Assembly: GCA_021014325.1 (NCBI GenBank)
Contig: CM037463.1
Coordinates: 9,555,001-9,619,000 of the forward strand
Length of the DNA: 64,000 bases
Origin: Plazaster borealis
Taxonomy: Eukaryota; Echinodermata; Asteroidea; Forcipulatida; Labidiasteridae
Direction of reading: 5' to 3'
Under the pieces are notes generated by a model, which worked only from the letters and a program-made list of their open reading frames with translations, ran no database searches and was not told the DNA's origin. Positions within the stretch are counted from its first letter, which is position 1. Each line of letters begins with the position of its first letter. Shown here in pieces: positions 38,801 through 52,900 of the stretch. Made by a program: the position numbers and the translations under genes.

Positions 38801-41800
38801 GCTTTAACAGCTACTGGTGCATACTAACCTAGTAGGTGCTGTGACAGTGAGTCTTCCCCATCGTCAACAAACAGGTCAGCGTTGAGGCTTGGACTTGGAC
38901 TGGACTGAACTTTTGGCAAGACAGAATCTGTCAGGCAAACAACACAAAACCGTGGACTGGTTATTTTACTTGAAATCAAGTATCTATATGTTCATGACAT
39001 TTTGTCAGGTAAGGTTTTATGATAGGAATTATATTTGAACACAAGACCGTCGGACTTGTCCAGTCATGAGTTTACTGGCCCGTTGCTAAAATCACTGGCC
39101 TCGGGCCTGCGGTCCGGTGCAAAATTTTTATGACAAGTCTGATTCATATACACACCTCTGGAATCATTAGAGTTCTGACTGACAGTTGACTTAGTCTCCA
39201 CATCAGGCTCTTGTAAGTTGGAATCACTGCACTCATTAGCTGGAGGGGAGGCTACTACTGCAAAAAGACCATGGTACAATAGCTTGTTTTATAACACACC
39301 ACATGCTGGATCTGTAATCTCGTTGGCTGAAACACATTCACGTACGGTTAACTAATAAAGGCTACTGCATGAGATTTGCACCAAAGTGTACAAGAGACGA
39401 GCGTGCGTAAATTGCAGGAAATAGTTCCCGAACCGAGAAATATACGCAAAATTGTTGACTGGTTACAGCGCCCTCTCATGATGTGAACAGTGAACAGCAA
39501 CTACAAAACTAAATCTAGGGAAAGTAAAAAGCGTTCCTTGGTTGAATTGCTGGTGACCAATTGCTGAATTTCAGCTAAAACAAAACTGAAACATTTATTT
39601 TCTTATGGACTAGCATAATTCGGTCACTAGTGCACGTCTATCTCCCCTTTGACCTGAAGAGAGTCCTATCAGCCTCGGGGAAATAGGACCCAGTCCCTTA
39701 AGGTGCAGAGAGGTGCACTAGTGACCTCATTGCCAGTCCATATTATGTGTATAATATTGCCATTCCAAAGACTGACCACTGACAAGAATTTGAATCCTGC
39801 TGGTAAGTCAGTATGTCATGTGCATGCACATTTTCTGCAAACGCAATATTTTGGCAACTTCCGCAGCTCCAAAGAAGGATTACGATTGTGTGTAATTACC
39901 AATAATCACTCGTTTTTTGTTCATAGGCATTTCTTATGATGAAAACTGATAATTCTGACAAGATGTTGAGTCTTTGCCACATATTATATGTTAAAGGCGA
40001 GAACAGAAACCCTGTTTTTTCTTCTTCACAAAATTCCTACAAGAAAAACATGCCCAATACATTTCATGGGCTTTGTCATAATGAATGGAGCCAAACTGTG
40101 TAATAACGTTGCATCAGTGCAAAAACTTGATATCTCGACTTTGCAAAAATGTTGTATCTCGCCTGAAAACGCTCTGTGCAAAAACATTGTGTCTCTGGGC
40201 GTAGTTGTTTTGTGTGTACATCCAGGCTATTTTAAGCGAGCTACAACGATTTGACAATTTCACACTCTCGCATCACGTACGTGGTCTTTTAGGCAATACA
40301 ACGTTTTTACACTGACACAACGATAAGTAGGTGCGGCCTTTGATGGCATTATGTCCAACTTACCAACATAATTTTCCCTTCGAACTTCAATGCTTGTGTT
40401 TGAATCCCTTTAATCAGATTTAAATTTTACAAAATTCTTGAGGATGGCAGCATTTCTGCCAAGGGTTATTTTCTCTTAAAAACTACTTATTTTAACTCTT
40501 TCACGCGCCGACCAGTCGCTAGCGACTGGTTTAAATCCCTTCAGAAAGGTTGCTGAAAAACGAAAAATAAAAATCGCACAGCCAAACAGTTTTCAGAGTT
40601 GGAAAGAGGACTCTTGAGGTTGCTATTGTGACCTGTTTTTGGGGGTCCGCCATTTGCAAAAAAAACGAGTAGGCCTAAACAATTAATGTGTCCATATGAT
40701 CAATTTGTCACTAAAATATATAGTGCATGAAAGGGTTAATTAATTTCAAAAAGAATCACCTGACTCCACAGGGTTCTGTTTCTTATTTTTTGTCTCCCTT
40801 CTCACATATGGCGTGGAAGATTTCATCTTGTTTGTCTTGATCTCTGTGGACTTCCTCGCTGATGGCACTACAAGGATTCAGTAAAAATTTGAAAATTTAA
40901 ATTTAAAATGGTTACTCTTCACTGTTTTCAGAATGGGAAAGAGGGCTCTTGAGGGTGCTATTGTGACCTGTTTTTTGGAGGGTAGCCATTTGCAAAAGCC
41001 GAGTAACCAATTAATGTGTCCATATGATCAATATATCCCTAAAATAAATGGTGCATGAAAGGGTTAAAACAAACAAATTAAGATGTACAATACCTTTTTT
41101 AGCAGCTGCAGTTCGACCAGTAGGTATTACTTTCTTCTCCTTGTCTCTCTTTGCCAGAGGAGAGGGTACCGGCCGTCTGGGATTCTTCCCATAAATAGCT
41201 CGCATCTTCTTCTCATTTGGGGTAGATGGTTTACCCTTTGGCTTGATGGGCTGCTGAAGACGAAGAGACCTCTGGCTCTCCGTTTCTTCTCTGTCCAAGA
41301 CAGAACTTGTCTCCGATCCTTCCACATCGTCTTGGCTTGATTCAGCTGCATTCAAAACGTCCGTATTGTTCATCGTCTCTGATGGTGCGACACTCACCGC
41401 ATCGACGTCGTCTTTCGATGATTTGGGAGAATCCCCAGCATTTGGATTAACCTCATCCTTTGGATCTGATATTGCACTTGAGTTTTCCGAGCTGGGATCA
41501 TTCAGGGTGATCTCCGATCCGATGTTGTTAATCCTCTCCTGTGCTTTTTGTAGGTACTCCTGCTCTGTTGCATCCATTGGCTCACTGCCACCACCCTGTT
41601 CCTGAGATCCAAAATCAGGTCTCTTATCCAGATCCAGAGATGCTTCTGAACGTATTGTCTTTGTATCATCATTTTCCAATTTGTCAGGCGTGTCACCAAC
41701 AACATCAACCGATTCCGTTGGCACAGGTGTTTTGGACACCTCCTCTTCAGGTCCATTTGAACTTTGACCTTGTTCAGCACTGGCCGTTGGTTGGTCAGTT

Positions 41801-44800
41801 TGGGTTGGAACGGTGATAGGGGTGTTCCATGTAATGATTTTACCCTTCCGCTGTGCAGGCAGGCTTTTGATTGATAATGTATCTGGAAAAAAAAAAAAAA
41901 AAAATTGAAAAATTGTTGATGGCCTGGCGTTTCAACCCTAGCAGAGTCTTTTTCTAGGGCTCAAGAGAAAGACTCTGCCACGATCAAAATGTGAAGTCAT
42001 TAACAACTTTTTGCATTTATAACCATAGTTCATTTTGGATGGTATGCACTTTGTAACAGCAAATTCTATTTTCTCAAAAACAAATGACATAAAAAAGAAA
42101 TTCACAAAAAGTTATCAAATATTTTTTAAATTACAAGAGCTTCATCAACAAACCTTCGTCTTTCTTGACTTTCTGTGCCATCTTAGGTTTCACTGGACTC
42201 TCCTTGGATTTGACCTTTGACCCCGCCGACTGCTTTTTAACTGCTGCATCTGCTGCTTTCAAGTTGTCCTTCACTTCAGGAACATTTCCTGTAGATGCAT
42301 CTGGTGCGTCAAGTGGTTTCTCCGTCGAGTTATCAACAGTTTCTTTTGATTTAGAGTCTTGGCTAGGCACATTAGTTGATTTGGGTTTTGGTTTGCTGCC
42401 TGCTTTATTAAACTCTTTAGGCTTGGTGTCATGCGACGGGAGGAGTAATGATGCCTTTGGGCTCAGGGGCTTCTTCTGACTCAGCTGCGGCTTGTAGGCC
42501 GCCGGGGGAGGTTTCTTCGTTGGAGTTTTGTTTTGTTCTGGGGTTGAGTTTGCACCTTTTTCAAGCAACATAATGAACTCTGTCCAGCTAGGAAGAAAGA
42601 CAAACATGCCTTTAAATGCTTTTGTACTGTTTTGTTTCTATTTGTTTAGTATTATTATTATTACTATATATTTTTGGTGATACGAAACCAAGGATGCCTC
42701 GTAAGTGAACTTAATCGCTGTAGCTCGCAAGCCTGAGGAAACCTGTAAACAAGGGTGCTTGCTATGTGAACCCATGTCCCATCCGAAGGACGCATCAATA
42801 ATGGTTAAGTATCTTGCTCACAAGTCCCACGACTGGGACTCGAACCCACACTCTGCTAATCAGAAACATCAGAGCTTGAGTCAGGTGCTATTTACCGCTT
42901 GGCCACGACATGCCACAAGTTTAAATAGATCACAGGCCAATGATCCAATTCAAAGTCAGGCTGACATGTCATTGATAAAATCTCATAAACAGATTTAAAT
43001 GTGGTGCAGTGGGCATTTTTTGTTGTGTGGTGCAGTGGCAAGGACACAGTGAGGGGTGGAATGCACTTTTTGTATCTAAAAAGTTGCTAAGCAGTTGCTA
43101 TGCTACATGTATGACAAGGGCCCAATTTCATGTAAGCACAGAAACTGGCTAAGCACAGACAACTCTTGCTTAAGAAAAACAGGTTACCAGCCAAAATACC
43201 ATACAGTTACCATTGCTGTGACTGGTACCCTACTCATTTGTTGCATAGCAAAGAAATTTGCAGAGCAGAATTTCTCTGCTAAACAGCTTTATGAGGCGTG
43301 CATCGCCTTAAAGGCACTGAACACGTTTGGAAATTGTCAAAGACCAGTGTTCTCACTTGGTGTATCCCAACATATGCATAAAATAACAAGCCTGTGAAAA
43401 TTTTGGCTCAATTGGTCATCGAAGTTGCAAGGAAATGATGAAAGAAAAAACACCCTTGTTGTACAAATTTGTGTGCTTTCAGATAGGAATAAAAACTTCT
43501 TGCAAGAAGTTTTTATTATTTTAGTGAGAAATTACCTCTTTCTCAAAAACCAAGTTACTTCAGAGGGAGTCGTTTCCTACAATGTTTTATACTATCAACA
43601 GCTCTCCGTTGCTTGTTACCAAGTAAGTTTTTATGCTAACATTTGTTTTGAGTCATTACCAAACGTGTACGATACCCTTAAATGGGCACTGCACATTAAC
43701 CACACGGGGAATCAGACTCCCCACATGTTGCAACCAAGACTTTATCCTTGGTTATGACGTCAGGTGACTTTGGCCTGTTAGTTTAATTACCAACTTGATA
43801 CTAATTAATCTTTCCATTCGACAATCACTGCTGATGACCTTCCTTATTCTGAGCTTTCCATTAAAAATATTGAATATAATGGGTACTTTTTATGTCCGCA
43901 GGGAAAGTACTGCCAGTTCACTGATCATATAGTATATACACTCAGTAATTGACCGTGACGAAACAAAGCTACTTACCTAATGAAACCGTTTTTTTCATCG
44001 TCGCATCTCTTTAACATTGTTCTCATTAGAGCAGCACCCAATGGAATATGCTGATCTAGGCAGATCCGCCGAAACTGTACAAAAACATTGATAACACCAT
44101 TATTATCTTTTATTTTAACAAAAATAACAATGTGGGATTTATTTTTAATTTTTTCATTTCAAATCTTCTATTCTGGTTGTGAAGCCAAGGATTCTCATAA
44201 AAGCGAACTTAATCACTAGAGAGAAACCCCATGGAGAGAAGACAAGGAAGGAAGTTTCAGTTTTAGATGTGGGAGTAAAACCCCAGAGAATTATTCCAGG
44301 AAAACCCATGCAATCAGGTAGGGACTGAAAACCCATAAACCCTTGTATGTTTTTACTGTTTTAGAGCATCAAGTTTTGGTCTCCTAAATGTTTTACTTAT
44401 TTCTCATTCACTCATTTGCTCATTTCAAGCGAAACTATTTCAAGGGCAGTTTTCCACCATGACCATCGTTATAACATCTGTAAACGACTATATTTCAATC
44501 TAGCCAATGTTTACACAGCCTAACGGTTTTTAAAAATATACTCGGATCTAAGTGTCAAAACATATAATATACAAATATTGGATGCATATGAGTACGACAT
44601 AGCAGAATATAATCACAAGGTGAAATCTGGACTGTTCCATTTCATGAGACGAAGCCGAGTGGAATGGAACAGTCCAGATTATATTCTGCTATATTGTATG
44701 AATAAAATCCATCCTCATTTGTTTGATATACCTCACACATAGGTCCTTGTCACTTAATATTTGCCATATAATTCATAATTTATTTCAACAATAAATATTG

Positions 44801-46906
44801 CAAACTTTTAAACAATTTATAATTTATTTCAATGATAAGTTATTAAAGGGCTGATAAAGGCATAGCTAGAGCTGTTTAAGTCCAGTTTAAATGCATTAAG
44901 CGCTCATAGCCATATGCCTATTGGCACACAAGCTTACACGCACTAATAACGCGCAACTCAACAAATAAATATGGTACTCAATGTAAAATTTATTAGTACG
45001 CGCAAAGGTTTGCTGTGAAGTGTCCCAAGCGTCCTATATTTATCAATATAGGACTCCTACATTAAATTTTGGAGTGTCGAAACAGAACATACGGCTAAAT
45101 AAAAGTATGACACATGACGCGTGTTCCACCAATCAAATGACAAGGATCTATAAAGCGCACGTTCATAGCACAGAGAACAGCTATCGTCCAATGATCTGCC
45201 TCCTTTTTAAGAGTGTGACGTCATATGCAATGGGTCTATATATATACAATAAAACAACAAAAATTAAACAATGCAGGGAGAAAAAAAAACTACATCAATT
45301 GCACATACCAATTTTCTTGGAAGTAACCCATGTCCTGAGATGTCCCTCATCTGACAAACTGATCTCATCTCCTCCAGGTCGTGCTCGCTACTCGTCTTAA
45401 GCGCTTTACTGATGCTTGCCACCAAAGCTATATCTGCAGTGTCTAGTTGCTGAATCGGCTGAGGTGTAGTCTGTTTGTTCTGATTAATTGCTTGGATGCT
45501 GTCTCTACCTAAAAACACATAATTGGGTAAGGGGCCATTCAGATTAGTCAAAGTTAACAAATTTCGATTTTTTTCTTTCTTTCTTCAAAATTGTTTTGAC
45601 CCACCCACCCACCCCAAATTTCGACTTTTAAATATTGAATGGCTTCATAATATAATCTATACACTGAAGAACAAAATAATGCCTCAAAGGAACCAAATAT
45701 TTTAAATCAAAGGTATCAAACATCAGTAGTTTTCAATGGCTTTTTTTCCTGGCTTAAACAAACAACTTTGTAGTTTAATCGGGAATGAAATTGACGATCT
45801 TGACCAGCTGGGTATTTTTTCTTCTTCTTTTTCGCTCGTTAATATATAATATGTAATTTGTTTAAATAAAAACTGAATTTTTTAACTTTGACTGTTCTGA
45901 ATGGCCCCTAAGCAATGGATTTTATGAGGGGTATGTTTGCAGAGACCCAACGTAATGTGGCGTGTCGTGGCCGAGCGGATAAGAACACCGGACTCAAGCT
46001 CTGGTGTTTCTGATCAGCAGAGTTTGGGTTCTAGTCCCGGTCGTGACACTTGTGTCCTTAAGCAAGACACTTAACCAGGTCATAAGGTCGTAGGTCTCGT
46101 GTGTTGTGTAATGCACATAAAAGAACCCAGTGCTCTTATTGTGAAAAGAAGGGGTTCGCCCCGGTGTTCCTGGTTTGATCGGCAGCATATTACGTCACAG
46201 CACCTTGTAAACCATTACACTGTGCAATGTAAAGGAATAGGTCTCATACATGTACTTCAAAACAAAGCTCCGCATACCATGCAGGAAAAAATACTGAGCC
46301 CTTTGATACGCCCCTAGGGGTGTGATAATGCGCTATATAAGAACCCAGTATTATTAATATTATTAGTAACTAACCTGTCTTGGACTGGGCCTCCACCATG
46401 TACTTCCAAAGCCCTTCATAATCTACCCCGCGTTCCGTCTCAAACTTCCGAATGATCATCTGGTAAGTCCGATTGGTGATTCTGACATTGTGCTCGCCGA
46501 GCACAACGAGGATTTCTTTTGTTGAGACTCGGTTGTCCGTGTTGCTCAGCCGTCTGAAGCTGATCCTGATGGCCCGGAGCCGCTGGCGACTCACGTCTTT
46601 AAGCGGGGTACTCAGAGACTCGCGTAACTCCTTATCGATGTCGATCCCGTCGATCTCAGGAAGTATTGTGTATCTGTCACTGGTGCCTGCTCAAAAATTA
46701 AATGTGGAATAGACAATGAAAAAAGCGATGTCATACAGATTGATGTTTTATGTGTAATTTTCACAATTGTTATGACTTTTTGGTGCCTTTGTAGGTTTTT
46801 GTTGTCTGGATCGCTTTAAGAGAGTGATCATTTTCGCTTTTTGGTTTGTTCTCTTTGTAGTCCTATTTTTACTGTTTATTCTCTGTATGTACTGCTAGCC
46901 TGGATA

Positions 46907-46957
<51 letters not shown>

Positions 46958-49900
46958 ACTAGAGAGATATAGTATTTGGTAAATTTAAATACATCTTGTT
47001 TGTAAAACTCATATTCTAAAACCAACAAAAAATTAAAATTTACTGAAATATAGGTGTTCATAATACTGAAAAATATAAATGTTGAATGTTACAAAAACGA
47101 GGGATATAAACCAGGGGTATAAATGGGTACCTGTGAGGGTAGAGGTTGATATTGTGTTTGAAAAAGCCTTCGGAGCGCTATGGCAGCTCGGGACTCCCCA
47201 GGGAGCTGAGAAAGGTTAAAGGAATGTTAATGGCCCAATGACCAGGGCACTAATGTAAAGCGCATTGATATGTTTATTGTAAAATGCGCTATATAAGAAC
47301 TTGTTATTTTTGTTTTTATTTATTTTTTATATTTTTTTAAGAAGTCATGTGAAAGTTCGATAAATAATCGTAATTGAAACGAAATGACAAGACAACCGGT
47401 ATCCATTACCGAGGACCTTTGTTACTGGTGCTTGTGTGAAAGGCCTCAAGAGATTAAAAACATACTCAAATATTTCTGTCTGAGTTACTCAGTATAACTT
47501 TGTAACTGCAAGAAAAAGAAAAGAGGCAACCACACTTTACTTTTTCCACTGTTTTTTTTTCTTCAGTTTTCTTATGGCACTACTGTGCAAGTCTCGCGCA
47601 TATCGAGAAAAAACTTTAACAAAGACTATGTTTTTCTATTTAAATTAAATTTTCTTTAAAAATTATATTTATACAAAACTCTTGAAAATAAAAATACCCT
47701 TAGCAAGTTAAGTTGTTATAAATAAATGTTCAACTTTTGTACAATACAAATAATTTGTTCAAATTAACATTGAAACAAAATTAAAACTTGGGACGAGGAT
47801 GCTTATTGTTAGAAACCCCATTTGCCAATCATGCCCAAATGTGTGCGTCTATCCCGTAGGTTTAATGTCAACATGATCGTCAGTTGGGCAGCATTTCTTA
47901 ATTTTTTACAAGTAACCAGACACGGAGGTCAAGTCTTATTCTCGTTATTTTGTTGAATTGTTTTTACTTTCATATTGTTTATCACTTAGTATTACATTCC
48001 CAACATCATATCTAATTTTCATGGCCTTAAACTACGTTAAACTAAAATAATTGACGCAACAAAATCCCACCCACATACCTCCATATGATTGGGACCACAA
48101 TGGTCCCGGAAGTTCAAATATGCGCGAGACTTGCACAGTCTATTGTTAAATTGTTAAATCAGCTGATCAGCCGAAAGGTTGCATGGCTTGGTACTAGCAA
48201 TGTACAAGAAAATTGATCCTAACACTACACTATTTGTTGAATTTGTCAAATTGAAATACCCATGTATGTGACACAAATTCCCAGACATAAACTGTTGAAT
48301 AATGGTATGATCTTGAACACCTGACCACCTAATTTGGCAAAATTTTCACGGGTTGGTTGCTTGGAGTTTTCATTAAAAGCTAGGCAATTGAAAACAACGC
48401 ACTCTCCAAAAACCAATGAAGTAAAGTAACAACAAAAATCTTAAAACATTTTCACATCAGCTTGCTCTGTTTAGCCAGATCACCATCCGATTGGAATTGA
48501 ATTGAATTTTATTCACACATATTGCAGCCAAAATGCCAAAGTGTAATTACAAATTGAAGTATTCTTGAAAATATAAAAGAAAAAACACAAAAGGAAGGCA
48601 TTAACAGCATGAGTTTATAAGGACACTACGACAAAACAGACTGCACAAATCAAGCCACAATTCCTTATTGACACAATACACTGGTGAAAGAGGTTGAAGC
48701 ACACTGCATTAGTCTGGCATTTGCAGGGATTTAAAGGGGTTGTATACGTTTGGTAATTGAAACCCACCATTTGTTCCAATCCTATATAGTTGTAGATATA
48801 TACCACAAAACTAACCCGTGAAATTTTAATTTCAAAAGGTTGTAGCGTTTTTGAGATTTTGGCGATAATCTGGAGCGGTTATGTCCACGCAAGAAGAATA
48901 GTCTGCAATTGGAATACACACTCTGAGAAACGTTAATGTCAGTAACGCTTCTCAGATTCAATCTTTTGGGGGATAAAAAGTGATATCTTTTTCCATAACC
49001 GCAGTACTTCTTAGTGAAGAGTTTCTCGAAATGCATTAAATCCAAAGCAGCTGTACTTCTTACCACGTAAGTTTTTATTGCCATTAATTTTCAGAGTCAT
49101 ATAACCAAACGTATACGGACCCTCTAACTTGAAGCTGTCATTCAACCATTGTTTTTTTCAAGGTCGTATTCTGCTGTGAAGGCCATGATGCAGAGCCAAA
49201 TGGTTTTATTGGGCTTTGGCAATCTCCATACATTGTATTTTTCCACATACAGAGAATGCTGATCCAAATGTCATGTTGATACAAGTTCAGATTTCAATGC
49301 ATCACACAACGCTTCGGAGATAGTTGGATTGTGCTGCTGAGAATCTCATTGAAATGATTGAATTAACCCAAATTTTAATCAGGGTGAAATCTTCGCTTGG
49401 AGGACGTCGTCGACAAAGTAAGGAAGGCAGAGGGGCAAACCCCAAATGCTCAAATGCAGTCATGAATGTGCAGTTTACGTCAACTGAAAAAAGTTCCAGA
49501 CAATTGTTCTCCTTCTCAGTTTAGCTTCATTGATTTGAATAGAATGAAAAACAAAAACCAAGATGGCGGCACTGTGATAGCTTAGGGTTATATTCCAGGC
49601 ACTCCAGACATGTAGAGCTTGAATTTTACAACGGACCACAGGCCCCCGAGGCCAGTGATTTTAGTATCAGGCCAATAAACTCATGTTTGGACAAGTCCGG
49701 CAGTATTGTGTTTTTCAATACAATATCTTCATTTAAAAATAAAATAAAAATTATGCTCAAATGTTGACTTTGATTCTGATGAAATTTCAATTCTGTTGAG
49801 TATCAAAGTCGACTTTACCCATAAGATAAAAATGAGATCAACCTTCTCTTCCCCAAAAAACAATCAAACAAACAACAACAACAAAACAGTTTATATGTTA

Positions 49901-52900
49901 AAAATGTGTTGTCATTTTGATTCTGGTCTTTTCATGTCTTTTCTCTTTTTGAATCTGGTCTTGTGAAAAAAATTCCAGTCCAGTGAAAACCCTGAGCTAC
50001 AACTTACAAGCCTTGCGGTCTTGTGGATTTTTTTCACAAAATTTTAGCTCTGACATGACGTCAAAGTGTTGCAGCATATTGCAGTAAACAGTGCCTAAAT
50101 AAGATATTCACTTAAAGTAATGCATACAATAGATGTTTATCATGTTGTGGTCATCTCTGTCAGGTCCCCTGCATACAACAGTGACAGTGGCAGTTCTAAT
50201 TCTCATTTCATGAAAGAGACCAGACTGTCTTTTTTCCCCCTTTCAGCCTCAGTTTGGTTGGGTTGACTAAAAGAAAAGCATGATGGCCACACCGTGATAA
50301 AAATCTACTTCTACTTCGTTACTCCGCAGGATCCATAAGTCAGGATATAAATGTCAAGGAGCAATTATATTTAAAGGGATTGTATTCGTTTGATAAATGG
50401 AACCCACTGTTTGTTTCAATCCTATATAGTTGTAGATATATACCATAAAACTAACCTGACAAAATTTCATTTCAAAAGGTGGTAGCGTTTTTGAGATATT
50501 TCCAAAAAATCGCAGGAAGAATAATCTGCAATTGGAATACACAGTCTGTAGATTCAAATTTTTTGGGATAAAAAGTGATATCTTTTTCCATAACCGCAGT
50601 GCTTCGAAGTAAAAAGTTTCTCAAAATGCATTATACTATCCAAAGCTGCTGTATTTATTACCAAGTAAGTTTTTATTACCATTAATTTTCAGAGTCATTA
50701 CCAAATGTATACAGACCCTTTAAGTGTCTTACTCAAGGACACAAGTGCCGGGACTGAGATTTGAACCCATAACTATTGTGATGACTCAGCCGCCACAACT
50801 TGAATTCGGTGCGCTAGAACGCTCGGCACAACACGCTACAAATCATCTGAACCACTAAATTATGTTTAACATTAAGACAAACAGGCTAGAATTTGAACTT
50901 ACAACCAATACCTTCACTATTTCCTCGCAGAAACTACATGTACATGTGCTAAGTCCATGGCACCATTTATTAAGTTATGATAATGGAGACTTTACTTGAC
51001 AAGTAAGAAATTAAAAAAATACTCATCATGGAAAGAGTCATAAGTCATGCACTGAGTACCATGACCCAATTTCATAGAACTGCTTTTAAAAGCAGAAATG
51101 TTGCTTATAAATTGCCAGCTATATAAGCAAAAATTAGAAGGAAACCAGTCACAAATGGCTTGTATGATATACATGTAGCATTTTGGCTGGTAACCTATTA
51201 GTGGTAAGCAAAATTTATTTGTGCACAGCTTAATTTTGTGCTTAAGAACTGAGACGTTAATGATGCCTGGGATGAGATACCATTCCATCATTATCGAGAA
51301 CACGGTCCTAGGTGCCACAAGAACGTCTGCGGTGTAGCTCTATGAAATGGTCCCCGCGCCCAATTTCATAAAGCTGTTAAGCAGAAAACACTTCTTGGCA
51401 ATTTTGGGGGGCATAAGCACAATTGAGTGGGGCACCAGTTGTAGCAATGTAAACTTCATAGAATTTTGGTAGGTAACCTGTTTCTGCGAGGCAAAATTTT
51501 GTGCTTACAGGTTTTATGAAATTGGGGCCTGGCTTACGGCCTCAGCCCTATTTCATCAAGTTGCTATAATTCAAAACAAAACCAGAGCTAGTTTCCAAGG
51601 AATACAAACAAACAGCCAAACTGAAGTGTTTTTCATTGAACATAATGTAAAGTAGCTTCAGGACACCTTTTTTCTTCTAATAAAAAAGGATATCAAATAA
51701 CAAACCACAAGGGAAACTGACTGGGTAAATTTTAAATGATTTGGAGTTGAACAAAGAAAAAATGACTAGAGCGAAATTTGAACCAGGGACCTCCGGATTA
51801 ACGTGCTGGCGCTCTACCAACTGAGCTATCTAGCCCTATGTTGGCCGTCTCCCTATTTTGTCAATATCTTTGTTCAGGGGCGCCAGTCAGAAGCCAACCG
51901 TTAACTGCCGTGTAGCCAGGGATCACACCCAGGTTTAAGATACAACCTAGGAAGTGACAGCCAGGGGATCACCTTAAAGGGACACGTTGCCTTGGATCGG
52001 ACGAGTTGGTCTAAAAAAAGCATTTGTAACCGTTTGTTATAAAATGCATATGGTTAGAAAGATGTTTTAAAAGTAGAATACAATGATCCACACAAATATG
52101 CCTCGAAATTGCATGGTTTTCCTTTTACTTTGCGAACTAACACGGTCAACCATTTTGTGGAGTCAAGTTGACTCCACAAAATGATCGACCGTGTTTGTTC
52201 ACGATGTAATAGGAAAACCACGCAATTTCGAGGCATATTTGTGTGGATCATTGTATTCTACTTTTAAAACATCTTTCTAACCATACATGCATTTTATAAC
52301 AAACGGTTACAAATGCTTTTTATAGACCAACTCGCCCGATCCAAGGCAACATGTCCCTTTAAGGGGATGGAACTTTTTGTTTCAGTTATCAAATAATAAA
52401 CCACAAGGGAAACTGACTGGGCAAGTTTTAAATGATTTGGGGTTGAACAAAGAAATGATATAAAAAGGAGATCAAACAATTCTTACCGAAGTCAGCGGTC
52501 GATAGTGGAGTTCTCTTCCTGAGGCTGTGATTGAGACCGCTGCTACCAATAGCAGGCAACTGATTGCCTCCTTTTCGCTCCTGAAATAAGTTAGTTGAGG
52601 CCATCAATGTCGCTTTCATTTAGAGTTCCATTACAAAAAACTATTTGGTTTGTGTAATTTGTAACTAATAGCGGGAAACCAGCGCATGAGTTCTTTTATA
52701 TACACCAAGCATACTCTTCCATTGTCTGGGTTTCACCCCCTTTTGGATGGACAAGCCTGAGTTCCCACACGATGCATCTGTGATGGGCCTTCGTCAAATA
52801 TTCATCTTTGTTCTTGTTGCAATAAATTGCTTAGCAACGCTGAAAGAAATAGGCCTTTTAAAGTGTTGGATTATTCACAACATGTACTTTATTATTAAGC

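Larger units (their letters stand above)
46687..52486. other. Large second intron of the EF-hand/EML gene
   Basis: A 5.8-kb intron holding an (ATAA)n microsatellite, a SINE tail, a family H copy, two family B elements, a family K copy, family C elements, a tRNA-like SINE head and the long hairpin. No extra coding exon is needed or seen. Confidence 0.6.

Noticed and set aside
41366..41816. Plus-strand ORFs of 79-91 residues
   Set aside because: They are antisense to EML exon 7, which is supported by splice sites and phase.
45957..46050. A functional Ser or Leu tRNA gene
   Set aside because: The sequence continues into the SINE body shared by many copies, and no cloverleaf closes.
51765..51845. 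A functional tRNA gene on the minus strand
   Set aside because: Boxes fit but the anticodon and T stems have mismatches; better read as a SINE head or pseudogene.
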